Below, one piece after another: positions 11,447-24,000 of a stretch of 64,000 nucleotides of DNA. The notes under the pieces are model-generated. The model was not told the DNA's origin, ran no database searches, and saw only the letters and a program-made list of their open reading frames with translations. The stretch's first letter is position 1; each line of letters starts with the position of its first letter. The position numbers and the translations under genes were made by a program. This DNA is from Vitis vinifera (Eukaryota > Streptophyta > Magnoliopsida > Vitales > Vitaceae), in NCBI RefSeq assembly GCF_030704535.1, contig NC_081810.1, positions 6,582,501 to 6,646,500 on the forward strand, read 5' to 3'.

Positions 11447-12349
11447 GGCGAGGAAGAAGAGAAGAAAAGGGAAAAGGGAAAAAAGAAGAAAGAGGGAGAA
11501 TGGGAGTGAGGGATAGAGCTTGTGGGAAGATGAATAAGAAGGTGGTTAGGGTTGAAGAGGGTAGATTTGTCATTTTTAAATTTATAATTTATTTAAAAAA
11601 TGAGATGGATGTATGGAGAAATCAGCTGGATGTGATTAATAATTCTCTTTTTATCATTGGCTTTTGTTTCTTGGTCTATTGAATGATGTTGGCTTATGAC
11701 CAACTTTCTGAATTGGGTTTTCCCCTCTCTCTCTCTCTCTATCTCTCTCTCTTCAATGGTGTTTTGGAATTGGTTAGTTTGGAGCATTGAGGGATTGACA
11801 AGTGGGGTGCTGGGTTGTTTTTGAATTGGGCTTCGAAGTCTCTGGTCCTTTTTTCTCCCTATCGAATGGTGTATTGGAATGGGGTTTTTTTTTTTGTAGA
11901 ATTGAGAAGTTGGAAAAAATGGGACACTGATGGTTTGTGAATAGGTTTGCCAATTGTGTTTCCATTATAGGAATGGAGAATGGGTTGGTCTGGGGCCTTT
12001 GGCCTGTTGGATTGTGAGTTCTTTAGCAGTTATTCCTCAAAAATGCGATAGCCCTCTGGTTGCTCCATGTGGGTTTACTACTATGTATACATGCTTCTGC
12101 TCTCTCCGTATGTCATGTTGTTGCTGTTGGTTTTTTTCTTCTTCTTTTTTTTTTTTTTTCCTTTTCTTTTATGTGTAGATAGCTTCTCTTTCTTGTTGAT
12201 AATTTGAAGTTCAACTATTGATGTTCACATTTTTAAGATATCATTGAAACATTAAAGTTGGGTTCTTACTGTTTCCTATTTTGTGTCTTCTTTTTCAAAA
12301 AAAAATGTTGGGATTTTGAATTTGGCTGCAGAGTTATTGGTATCTAGAG

Positions 12350-14089
12350 ATGGAACACGGGTCCTTCAGTGATCATAGTAAATCGACTTTTTCTTTATCT
12401 GATGAGGATCATACGCTTGCCAATTCTATCAGATTCACCTTGAATCAAGAGTTAGTGGTCTTTCATCCCACCTCTATTTTTATTTTGACTGTGATTCATG
12501 TTTGAGGAATTTAGGTAAATGCATAAGTGTCAACATTGTACTTCAACTTTGACTTTGTGCTTGACAAATTGTGCATGGCTACCAGTATTATATATCAAAA
12601 TGCTCTGTATAATCCACAGTCCAGTCTGCATGTCTTTTAGAGGGAAGAAAGAAAAGGATGAATTGAACTTTTTTTCCAGAACTCCAATTCCTTGAAAGAT
12701 GGTGTATTCAATCCTGCTTTTGTTTCCATGTATCATCATTTGTATGTCATTGACAAGCTTTGATTTTATCTTTAACTGAGTTACCCTCTTCAATTCTTTA
12801 AGTTTTGTTTATAATTTCATGGATTGCTACACTATGAAATAAATCATATAAATGTGTTAGATGGGTTATCACAGTAAGCTCCTACTTTTGGTTATGAAAA
12901 TGGACCCCACGTTCTTGGATCATTTAACCAATTAGAAAAGGCAAACAAAATAATTAGACTCATTAATAAATTTAATAGAAATTTTAAGATGATTTGAAGT
13001 TAATTTCTCTATTGAAAAAAATTATAAAAATATAATTATATGCAGAAAAGAAATAATGTTCCTTTTAGCTCAAAAAGAAATCTTTATGTTTCAGATTTGC
13101 TCATGTTTCTGAAGAAGCATTTATTCAATTACCATCTAAGTGGATTGTAACCTTGTCTTGCAGTCCAAGGGTAGCGTTCTGTGGGTACAGCATCCCTCAT
13201 CCTTCAGATGCTCGTGTTAATATTAGAGTCCAGACAACTGGTAATATATGCATTCTCTATCTCTAGCAACTATAGGGTTTATTTTTGTTGTTCTTCTGTC
13301 TTTTTCATTTTTTCTTGAGACTAATCTTTGTAAAATCATATATGAAGTTTACCCCTAGTTTCAAGACAGCATCATTAAATAATATGCTACTACTGCTGCT
13401 GGTGTATTGGAAAGATTAACTGCCTATTCTATCGATACAAAAATTCTTTTTATCTGGCCCAGCCAGTTTTCCAATTACTCCAGCAGCAATGCATGATATG
13501 TATGCTCAAGTATCAAGTCAGGTGATTGTATTTGTGGTCAATGACCGGCAGAATTAAAATGCTTTATAATTGGATTGTTGTTTTTGCTGTTGTGCGTGTA
13601 TTTGTGATGTCTTCTCTATTAAACAAGTAATTCTTAGGATTGATATTCTGCCCAAGTAACTGTCTCATCAAGCGTCATGACCAACTCTTAGAATACCCCC
13701 GTCTCCTCATTTATGGTGCTAATAATTTGCTGATCTTCATGTTTTGCTTTCTTAATTCATAATTTACAAACATTTACAATTTTCAAATGTTGCCATACAC
13801 ATGCTCAGAGGATGATGAGATCGTCTATAAGATTGCTTTCTGCAACCAAATGCTCCTAATTGTTGGTTTCTGTGGGATTTTGGTCTATGAAGTAGCAACA
13901 AATTAAGGGTCTTATCTTTTTCTTTTTGGGTTTGCTTGGAATTTTACAGGTGATTCAGCCAGAGAAGTGTTGAAAGATGCTTGCCAGGATCTGATGTTGA
14001 TGTGCCAGCATGTGAGGAGCACCTTTGATAAGGCTGTTGTTGATTATAAAATGAGCAAGCCTGTCAAGGACATGAGCATAGAAAAATAG
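12350..14089 (+). CDS. RPAC2: RNA polymerase I and III subunit RPAC2 (AC19)
   Basis: Shared small subunit of RNA polymerases I and III that pairs with AC40. The AC40-AC19 heterodimer nucleates assembly of both enzymes in the nucleus. Three coding exons: 12350-12450, 13164-13240 and 13950-14089 (318 nt, 105 residues), all junctions GT-AG. Diagnostic blocks are DEDHTLANSIRFTLNQ, then DPRVAFCGYSIPHPSD and VNIRVQTTG across the second exon, the RpoA/RPB11-type dimerisation fold. The C-terminal helix runs AREVLKDACQDL and the protein ends MSIEK. A non-coding first exon (about 11090-11215, donor at 11216) and a leader intron with acceptor at 12331 are inferred. Its length is close to family members, with a short N-terminus. 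The gene is divergent from TIM10. Confidence 0.95.
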
Positions 14090-15200
14090 AGAATAGAGAA
14101 GTGTATTTTTCTTATTATAAAACAGCATATGATGAACATGCAGAAAGCTCCTGAGTATTTCTCTCAATATAATCCGTACTTCTTTTGTCTTATTTATGGT
14201 GATAAAGTTGTCTTAACCGCTTCTCTTCATTTTGTCATGGAAAGGTTGATTTTGAAGCTCACTAGCAGGCAAGCAATTCTGTTTGTTTACAGTGAAGAAG
14301 TGTAGAACCTTCTCTTTCCTTCTTTTTCTTTTATTGTGCACGCATGGTGGAAATTCATATTCAATCTTGTAAAGTAGAATCCCACTGGGAAAATAGTTTA
14401 CAAACACATTCATGCCCCTTTTGATTCTGAGAAACAGGGATAATCACCAGGATGGGGAAAACTGAAACCCTTTACCCCTCAGTTCTCGGGAGTCATCAAA
14501 GAATTCTCAAAATGTATAAAACTCCATATATTCCAGACTATACACGCACCAAACCCATTGGAATCATGAACCAAGAACACTTAAAAACACTGTTGTGCCC
14601 ACGCAAATATACCTGATTGTCTTCAGCATCACAAAGAGAATCCACTTGTTTTTCAGCTTTGGTGGATTCAAAACCAAGAGTTGCGAATTGGGTTGCTGCA
14701 CCATTTGAAATTGCATCTGGGTTTCTGCAATTTGGAGCCATTGAAGATGTGCAACCATGATGAAACCAACCACTCCAAAAATTGTTTTTTCTAAGACCCA
14801 CAACACAAATCTTCACTTGAGACTGGAGAATAGTTTTGATTTTCTCAGATAGAAGCAGGAAGACAGAGACAGAGATTAATGATGGCAGAGAAGGACAAAT
14901 CAGATATCTAATCATGTTGTTAATACACTCAAAACACAGTGAACAGAGAATAAGAGAAAATGATAGAACATGACTGCTCAGAGAAGCTGAAGATTATGTA
15001 TATGTGCTTCTATAATTATGGTAACCACAAATATAGAACTAGCTCTAAGCAAGAAATGCAGGGGGGCAACTCAATTAAGGCTGGTATAAGGTACCAATAC
15101 AGACACCATGAAGTTGATATTTGCCAGTTATCCCCTACAAACAAAAAAGAAACCAAAAAGGAAAAGGGCAAAAAAGAAAAAACTCATTTTTCCATGTAAT
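14090..15200. other. Intergenic between convergent RPAC2 and RING-CH genes
   Basis: 3'UTRs of both genes should lie here. Minus-strand open frames at 14538-14915 (125 aa) and 14564-14806 have no recognisable family and overlap each other in different frames. I see nothing else. Confidence 0.4.
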
Positions 15201-18200
15201 TCATGATATTACATTGAAGTGAAAGAGCCAAGAAATGACAAAGACAACAATCATGCAGGCAAGCAGAACATTCATGACACGCCGTCCATGCCAGGTGCGT
15301 TGTGGCTCTGCAGGAATTGCAGGTGCTACTGGTTCTGCTGTGCTTGCTGCAATAGTATTTTCTGCCTCATTAATCTGCTCCCCAGCAACATTGACCGCTG
15401 TAGCATGACAAATCTCGCAGGTTCTGTAGTGAAATATAAGGAGAGGGATGTTTTAAAATGGATTAAAAAGATATATGGATCATGAATTCAAGTTGAGACC
15501 ACATCAGAGCTTCATAATTAGAGGAATAATTGAAACTCAAATCATCCATCACTAAATTTTGAATTGGTTTATGCATGTTCATTAATCCAACCTGCAGAGG
15601 CCTTTTAACTCTTCGTTATGGTTGAAATTTCATGAGATTGAAAGGACAGAAGCAATATGTCAAACAGGGAATATCACAATTGATAGAACCAAAGTAGGAG
15701 TAAAACAACTGTGAACACCAGGCAATGGATTATGACACACAAAAATGGGGTTTTTGTGCCATAATTTCCAGGCAATTGTAGCGTACACCTCATTGAGGAG
15801 ATAAATGCATACAGTCCAAATTAGGGATTTCACCAACCAACTTGAGTCTATTTACACTTCAGAAGTTTCTTACCTTACTAAAAACCAAATCCATTGAGTG
15901 AAAGGCCTCTCAACCCAAAGAGATATGTCTTTGTGTGTACTTCTCAATTTTTCAATTTAAGCCTCAAATGAAGCCAACTTAACCAATTTTTTTTCTATTT
16001 TCTCAACTCCATCGCAACAAACCAACCGTAACCATCCTGCATGATGGGCAATAATTTTGCATTCTTCATCTTTGGTATCTTACACCAAGCTTGGTTATTT
16101 GTTCATCACATATTTGCATTATATTTGATCCGCTCTTTCAATTGTTATCTCATATCCTTCCTTTCTATTAAAATCAAAGGTCATACAAAACTGTGTTATA
16201 TTGCAACAGTACATGAGATTCACAAGAATGGTAACAAACTCGATATATTCACTTAATTTGCTGCTTGTGAGTTGTGATCTATGTTATTTCTTTTATAAAT
16301 AAATTATACACTATCTGTTTGGTAGAAGAAGAAAATCGATAGAGAAATGAACTCAACTCAATTGGACAAAGCCTTGTCCCCAAGTATTTGAGGCCAGCCA
16401 ATTGAACCCTCTCTCCCCAATCCTAACTCATCTTTTCCTTAATCAGGGTCAACTAGTTGAGACCTCACCTTGGCAAGTCAATGTTTGAGTCCATGCCAAG
16501 CACAATACAAGTGCCAAACACAGGCCAAACTTATATCTAAGCTTGAGATCAAGCTTAGATCTGTCTATTAGCTACATTAATTTCAAAATAAAAGACATAT
16601 TGCAGAGATCCATTGAATAGCTCTACTAACATGAACATGCATGTCTTCTGCTGAGAATAAAATTGAAAATTATTTAGGTCTTATTAGTTCTCGGTAGTCT
16701 ATCCCAATCTTGGTAAGTTGTCATTGTCCTTGAGTATAGCTCAAAGCTTCTCATACTGGCAGGAAACATGTATGTCAGTATATGAAGAATGATAAAATAC
16801 ACATTGACCATCAGAACAATTCCTAAACAGCAGTTATCTCCATAAAAAAAAGTGTGATAGAGCTCTGCCTGAAGAATAAAATGTCAAACTTATGTTAACA
16901 TAGGTTGCTACTTTTTCTAACTTCTGGTCAACTGGAAAACCAGTCATGCGAGGAGTTATCAACAGAAGATCCTCTAAAATTGTACACAAAGAATTGCATG
17001 GTTTAAAAAAATAGCAATTTTCCTCAGAGACGATTTCTTCAGTCATGTTCCATATAGATTTATGTTGTCATCTACAAAAGAGAGATAGAGACTTCCTGAC
17101 AGATGAAAACTCATCATAGCACTGCAAAATTAAGAAAACCCTAAAAAGAGCAGCATGATTGGTTTTCAATCTAAAGCCACTCACCTATTTTCTATTCCAA
17201 CATGCTAGTCTAGTTCATTTGTTCTTTGAATAAATGATGGCTATAAAGGGTGTGAGATTTTTGAGGTTTCACCTAGTTATCTCAGAAAGGAAGACAGACA
17301 TTTCCAGATCAGGGAATGTCCATAAAGAAACTTAATACACTAAACCTCAAGAACTACGAGCCTTGTTTGCATAAAACTCCATGTCATCTTTCACGAAAGC
17401 TGGGTGATCATAGAAGAAAATATATAACAACAAATTGGAATTTTCATACATGATGATGAAACCCATGAAGAAAACAGATACTTCTACACATCTACAAACA
17501 ACAGAATTTTAAGGATGCCAGCCATTATACCTTCATATTTGTCAATAATAAGCACATGTCCTGTTTCAAAGGCAAACTCTTGTACATGCAGTCATGTCCA
17601 ACTAATCCACTTTGTAGGATATTAGAAAGGAGGGAAGATTAAGCTTATGTCATATATGTTACAGTTTGTAAACAAAGATTACGAAAGAAATCAAGCCTTT
17701 TTTCTTTTAATCATTTCCTAAATGCTATAGATGTTATCTGCTTTCCTCTTTCATTTTCTATATTCTCTCTCCTCTTTTTCCTTTGGTTTTTAATCAGAAG
17801 ATTCAGAACCCATATCTGCAACTTGCTTCAGAGCATTATAGAGGAAAAGACAAAGTAACTGAAGTCTTATAAAATGAATAAATCAACTCCACCAAGTCAA
17901 AGAGTTATATTACAAATTCCTAAAAGTCAAGATAAAAATTTTCAGTTTCTTTTCTTCTACAAATTCTTAAATGAAAAAACATCCATATCATGTACACAAG
18001 TTCAGAGCATGAAGAGGACAAACGCCAAAAATAGAGCTTCCAACAAACAAAATGCTTAAAACCAACAAATTGGTGGCAGTGATTCCGCATGAAATCCTAA
18101 AAATCAACAAATGGGTATCAAAGATTTCAATCAAACAGAGAGTATAAGGCTAAATTAAGGTTTTCCACTCACGTATTTCCCTTAATTTTGAACCAGGTCT

Positions 18201-18582
18201 CAGCACATTGCCTGTGAGCAGAACCAAGATCACCCTTACAAGAGCAACCCAGCTCAATAGCCAATCCAGTCTCTTGATCACCGGCATCCAAGCTCAGCTG
18301 ACAAATTCTACAATCCCTTTCCACCGCCAAAACCCCACTCTCCAAATCCACCTCCGACCCACAATCCGACGACGAGGACCCCAAACCCCCCTCGATCCCA
18401 CCGGAAAACCGACATTCATCGGACGGCGAGAGCCACGCCTTCCCATCAGAGTCCGAGAAGCCCAGACTCCCATCAGTGCTGCCGGAGCCACTACGGCGAC
18501 GGCCATTGGACTCCACATCCACACAGGAGCTCTCCACAGTCAGCATTCTGGAAAACCAGCGAAACCTCATGAAAGTTTGCAC
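15201..18582 (-). CDS. RING-CH (RINGv) finger membrane protein, probable E3 ubiquitin ligase
   Basis: Two exons, 18173-18582 and 15201-15423 (633 nt, 210 residues), split by a 2749-bp intron with a GTGAGT donor and a CACTACAG acceptor. The N-terminus is low complexity and Ser/Gly-rich. The C4HC3 RINGv finger crosses the splice junction. DCRICQ, then ELGCSCKGDL and AHRQCAETWFKIKGNT are in exon 1. TCEICHATAVNVAGEQ is in exon 2. A hydrophobic segment, NVLLACMIVVFVISWLFHF, lies almost at the C-terminus and suggests one tail-anchoring membrane helix. Family knowledge: MARCH-like RINGv proteins ubiquitinate membrane substrates from the cytosol. Substrate and organelle are unknown. The first Met (18582) is taken; the next, MRFRWFSRML at 18570, is also plausible. 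Confidence 0.9.
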
Positions 18583-19538
18583 AGTCCTGGGTGCTGAAAG
18601 GCCTTAAAACTTGGAGATTGAAGGATTAAACGGGCCTTGAAGTCATATCGCAGAAGTAGTGGGTGAAATGTGAAGATTATATGGAGACTGTGCAGTAGTA
18701 TGGTCGGAGGTTCACCTTGTTGTATGTTGGGTTTTGTTTTGTGCGGAAGGCTGTCACCTTTTGTAACAGTTCTGAAAGGGAAATGCAACAAAACTACAGT
18801 GGTTTGAGGCAGACTGAAGCGAAGAATGATCCCTATATTTTTATCATTCATTTTGCTCCCACTAGCTTTACATTTTTTTCTCTCACGTTTTGTAATGATA
18901 TCAGCTTCCTTTTCTTACACATAAAAAATATCTTCCTAACATAATATCAAAATTTTCAAAGGATTCTTTGTGAATATTATAAAAATTTATAAAATAGAAA
19001 AGTAAATCTTGTGTCCGTCTCGTACAAGACTGGTTTTTAAAAACTGTTTTTTATTTTAAAAAATATAATCAAACAAACTCATATTTTTCTTTAAAATAAT
19101 TCCTAATTATTCTCTAAAAATTATTTTCAAAGAACAACAACTAAATAGTATTATAAATTATGAAAAATACTTTTTTGTTTTTAAAACCAATGAACTGTTT
19201 TTACATTACATGGCGAACAGGCCCTAAAAAACTATATTTATAGGCTAAGAACAATACATACAATTTGATGATATAAATATGGTAATAATATTGTCATTCA
19301 CAAATTATCATACAAATTTATGGCACTGTTTATTATGTCTCATTAACGTCTTCTTATGAAAAACCTTACGGGGAAAAACCCACTAGAGGAAAAAAGAGTA
19401 CTAAATAACTTTATTCGCTGTTAAATTTTCTCAACACATAACAACATATATTTAAAGAAAAAAAAAAGTTTCTTCATCTAGCTGATCAAGTAGATGAATC
19501 CAACAAACAATAAGTAATATGTATAAATTGATGATGAC
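18583..19538. other. Upstream region of RING-CH gene / intergenic
   Basis: The RING-CH promoter and 5'UTR lie around 18583-18800. Positions 19000-19230 form an AT-rich block with imperfect mirrored ends (TTTTTAAAAACTG and GAACTGTTTTTAC) that may be a short MITE. No gene was seen. Confidence 0.4.
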
Positions 19539-20263
19539 TCAGTAGAATGGAGCTGGAGCAGCTGCATAGTCTGCAGATGAGTCGCTGTATGCTGGAGAAA
19601 TGGCTGACACAGAAGAAGATATGGGACCAGAGGCTGCACCGGAGCTCAGAAGCTCACTCATGGCTCGGTGGGGATTCGCACACAAATCTGGTAAAAAGCC
19701 TCCTGTAGACGACAAATCCCGAAAAATATATATGTATCATAGAACATTCACATGAATCTATCAAATATCAATGGAGAAAATCATGAGTGATTTTACCTTC
19801 GGCAGAAGCTAAATTGAAGTAGAGGTCAATGATGTTGGGGCAGTTCTGGTAACAAGCCAGGGAGCAGAGCTGAGCGGTGAACTGAGGGTCGAGGAGGGAG
19901 TCTGATGAGATTCCAATGGAGTTTCTATCGACCCCACATGCGTGGATGCACTGTTCGGTTTCAATCCATGCGGACATTCCATCAACCACCACCTCAGATG
20001 TCTTGCATTGCAACTCTGTGGTTCCATCAGTTGACGCACACTTCTCCAGCAGGCATCGCTTCCCTGAAGAGGCAATGGAGAAGGAGCACAGATCGGTGGG
20101 CAGTCCTTCACATATCAGCTCACCTGTGTCAACCAAAGAAGAATTAATGTTAGTGAAAAATGAGATCAAATGTTGAGTGTAGGGGTGCTGTCTGTCATGA
20201 AAGTTAGGTACCAAGAGCTCCTTGTAGGAGGAGGGAGAAAGCAAAGAAGAGGATGAATGCCAT
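19539..20263 (-). CDS. PAR1-like secreted cysteine-rich protein
   Basis: Three exons, 20212-20263, 19797-20123 and 19539-19702, in frame (543 nt, 180 residues). The first exon encodes a classic signal peptide, MAFILFFAFSLLLQGALG. The mature part starts ELICEGLPTDLCSFSIASSG and is rich in spaced cysteines (KRCLLEKC, ELQCKTSEV, EQCIHACGVDR, LCSLACYQNCPN), the pattern of PAR1 (photoassimilate-responsive) proteins. The third exon is GFLPDLCANPHRAMSELL followed by a Ser/Ala/Pro-rich tail ending APAPFY. Family knowledge: PAR1 transcripts respond to sugars and pathogens, but the biochemical role is unknown. Secretion to the apoplast is inferred from the signal peptide. A TATA box lies 54 bp upstream of the start. 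Confidence 0.93.
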
Positions 20264-20316
20264 GGGATTTTGATGGATATGTAGTCTGTGGTATTGGGTT
20301 GGGTTGGGTTGGATGT

Positions 20317-20328
20317 TAATTTATATAG
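20317..20328 (-). promoter_or_regulatory. TATA box of the PAR1-like gene
   Basis: CTATATAAATTA on the minus strand, about 54 bp before the start codon. A transcription start near 20290 is implied. A GGGTT repeat (20296-20311) lies just downstream. Confidence 0.7.
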
Positions 20329-21069
20329 TGGAGAGAGTTCTGGAGATTTAAAAGAGAGGACATTGGGAAGTATCCTCGCGGGAAATGGTTGGTTATTCCG
20401 AAGAGTGGAGTTTTGTGTGAGTCAAGGCTAGGTTTCTCCGATTTCTTATGATATTTAGATTTTGGTTTAAATTATGAGATTCAATGAGTTGTTGGCAGTT
20501 ACGTGTTGGGAATGAGGAGAAAGAGACCTGAATGGAACTGTGGCTTCTTGGCTTTTTCTGAATTCTATATTCATTCGGCTTTTGCTGTTGATAATGTGTT
20601 CGGAAGTTGTGGGTTTGAATGTTCCTTAAGGCCGGTGCTTTGGAGTCCCAAAGCGTTTGAGCCACTGGGCCCTATCTATCATGTCTTCTTTATGGGTGGA
20701 AGGCACCGAGGCAGCAGCATCAGGTTAGAACAGAATTGGATGTGAGCTGGAATTTGAATATTGTGAAATTGACAATTAATTTAACTCTTGCTATTTTAGT
20801 GTTCAAAAAATGTAAGCAAAACTAACAACCCAAATGAGTGAAAGCTTTAGAAACCTCTCAGATCCATCATGCTAATGTTTTCCTCATTTCACACTGAGGA
20901 ATGCAATTTCATTTGCTTTAAAAGAAGTCTGTCCTGTCTAGTCATGATGCATGAGAATGCTGCTTGGAAGCATAATAGAACCAGAACCCAAGTGTTCTAT
21001 GGAATTCAAACAAGATTGCCAATGTGGTCCAAGCCTCCTCGACTGGGAAAGGGACATTTTCAAGAAACA

Positions 21070-24000
21070 TCAAGCTGCTTGAACTTCAGGATTTGGGGTG
21101 TGTTCTTGAACTGAAGGACTTGGGGTCTTTTCTTCTGTTTTCTTTGAGCTTGGAATATATCTCCAACAGCGCTTGTGAACCCCACTTATCTTCTTGGGAG
21201 CATCTGCAGCCAGCAAACCTGCATGAAATTCAAATAGCATGCCTTTAGATGGTGATAATATTTAATGAAGAGAACCATGTATTGTCCTCCAATGGTATCC
21301 ATTTGGAAATCCAATCCTAACCCCTTTGTAAGGTTTTCATTTACGGCCATTTTCATCTACAGAGCAGCATTCTGAATGAACATTTGTCTATGCCAAATTT
21401 TTATAGCAGTTAGAGAGAGTCCAATCACTAGAGATGTAAAACTTAGAATCATACTCAACTCCACAAACCAACTTCTTACATTGGTTGGAGAGAGTTTGAT
21501 GTCTAGAAAAGTAAAGCTGAGACACATTGGACCATATTCAACTCCAGTGTCAACTTTATATCAGTAAGAAAGAGTTTGATACCTAGAAAAGTAAAAACTG
21601 AACCAGATTCTTCTTCTACTTCTCATTAAAGATTTGGATTCATGTAGATCCAAGCCAAGAAAAATCTTGATCAAGAAGAACCACAATCAGAAAAAAACCC
21701 AACCTGATCAATTTCTTCCAACAGACAGTTCTGGGTTAGCCCAGACAACTTTTGGGAATAGAGTCTATTTGATTTTTTATCAAACCAGCACATTCAAAAA
21801 AACTCTCAACCTGACCCATTATTTCAACAATCAGTCAATTTTAGGTCATAGTCTCTTGACTTTATTTTATGAAAACTGACTACATAAAATAACCCATACA
21901 CTGCCACATAAACCAGCACAAATAAATATGTTATTCCCAAACCTCAATTCTCTCAACTATGTGAAGCTAGAAAAATTGCATCCACCATATAGCATTATGA
22001 ACTCAATGTGCTTATTTCAACATGGGAGAATCACAAGACAAACAAATTAGTCTTCTTAGTTATGAAGTGGATAAAATAGGGAATAATAGCTATAGTAAAT
22101 AACATCTAAAAATCAAAATGAAATGGCATGAAATCACCCAAGGTATGAAGCTATTTTAATGTATATAATATATATTACTATTGTTCCAATAACTATTATG
22201 AACTAGCAGTTTTCAATAGTAACATTTTATTTTTTTTTTGATAGGTAAAGAGAATTTCATATATAAAGAGACGCCAAAAAAGCGACTCAAGGTATACAAT
22301 ACGTATACACCCACCACCAAAAAGGCCAAAAAAGAAGAAAAACACCCAACTGGCCCAGTAAACAACCTTAATAGGAGCCCAACCAATCAATAAAATTAAC
22401 TATAGTTAGAGGGTAGTCAACTATAAACAACTTAGCCTCTAACCAAATAGAAAGAACAAAAGAGTATTTCAGTTTTTGAATTGACAACACATCATCCTTG
22501 AAGGCCAATCTATTTATCGCCTTCCAAACCGTCCAAAAAATGTAAAGAGGAGCAACTCTCCACACCTTCTTGCGCTTTTTGCCCACAAAAGAACCATGCC
22601 AGCTAAGGAGAGTCTCTCTAACTGAAGAAGGCAACACCCAAGACACCCCAAACAAAGTAAAGAGTAAATCCCATAAGACCCTTGTTTTTTAACAATGTAG
22701 AAGAAGATGGTCTATGGTCTCCTCTTTCTCAAAACACATAAAACATCTATTTGCCAAGACCCATCCTCTTTTTTGAACAAGATCCAAGGTTAAGGCTTTG
22801 CCTCACGTAGCCTCCCAAGCAAAAAAACTAATCTTAGGTTGTACCCACACATTCCAAATACAGCTAGAAGGAAACAAAGAAGGGCAGCCCGCTTCTAGAG
22901 CAAGGTAGAGAGACTTGGCCGAGAACTTTCCACTCTTTGTTTCCGTCCAAATCATCATATCATCCACATCTCCAAGCACTCTCTTCCCATGAAGCCGCCC
23001 CAAGAATCTTTCCACCTCCTCCACCTCCCAATCATTGAAGGCTCTTGAAAAATAAGGATTCCAACCCCCCCAACCCCCCTCGGCCAAGGGGTCCCAAATA
23101 TCTGTCACCCATGCTTCCTTATCAATAGACAAAGCAAACAAGTAAGGAAAATAAACACACAAAGGGGAATTTCAATAGTAACATGAAACCTGGGTTATAA
23201 CAATATGAATTTCTTCTATAAGTATAAAGCTATAAAGCTATTTTAATGTATATAATATATATTACTATCGTTGCAATGACTATTATGAACTAGCAGTTTT
23301 CAATAATGACAACATGAAACCTGGGTTACAACAATATGAATTTCTTCTAAGTATAAAGCTATTTTAATGTCTATATTACTATTGTTCCAATGACTATTAT
23401 GAACTAGCAGTTTTCAAAAGTAACAACATAAATGAATTTCTTCTTAAGTATAGTTAATAACCAGGCAGTACAAAATTGAACTCATATCCTTAATTTTGGC
23501 AAGCAGTCCACAATTCTGCTCAAGTAACTCCTATGATGATACAACAGCATGACCCTTAATTTTGTTCAATCCTATTCAATATTACCTGTAAAGGGTGCAG
23601 CACAAAGTATCCCATCACTGTGAAACATTTTACAACATTGGCCCCCTCAAATTAGTTGATTGAGCATTCAAATGCAAATTGCACAACTGCATAGCCTCAA
23701 AATTTTCCTTGATTAAACCTACCTATCAAAAAAAAAAATCCTTGCTTAAATCTATATCATTGCTTTAGGCAAACCTCTAAAACTCAAGAAATTTCCGCAT
23801 TCTCATCACAGTCTTAGAATTAGATCAAAAGAAACAAGTCGTATCCCAAAAGATATAACTTGAAGATTCCTAGAAATATGATTTTGTTTAATTTATTAGA
23901 TTATAAACTATTATAGGTAAATATATTTTTATATTAGAAACTAATTTATTTTAATAGTTAATTATAAGCATATTAGAATATTTTATTATACCATTTTAAA

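Larger units (their letters stand above)
21690..23940. repeat. Dispersed duplication, copy 1 (partner at about 39.7-41.1 kb)
   Basis: Collinear blocks shared with 39.7-41.1 kb include CAAACCAGCACATT...AAAAACTCTCAA near 21780 vs 39889. CATATAGCATTAT..ACTCAA occurs near 21990 vs 40035. AATTGAACTCATATC recurs near 23475 vs 40698, and CAATATTACCT.TAA near 23580 vs 40802. Further sequence around 26020-26170 matches 40300-40460. Copy 1 is enlarged by a LINE and by local tandem repeats. Confidence 0.75.

Noticed and set aside
11217..11682. Opposed open frames of 118 and 131 aa
   Set aside because: They are created by the (GA)n microsatellite and hairpin in the RPAC2 leader intron and are not proteins.
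14538..14915. 125-aa minus-strand frame between RPAC2 and the RINGv gene
   Set aside because: No domain, no convincing start context, and an overlapping alternative frame. It is probably UTR or intergenic sequence.
18208..18597. 129-aa plus-strand frame
   Set aside because: It is antisense to exon 1 of the RINGv gene, whose GC-rich Ser/Gly codons leave the other strand open.
19809..20176. Several alternative frames in both orientations over PAR1 exon 2
   Set aside because: Only the 19797-20123 minus frame continues through both splice junctions into a signal peptide and a conserved tail.
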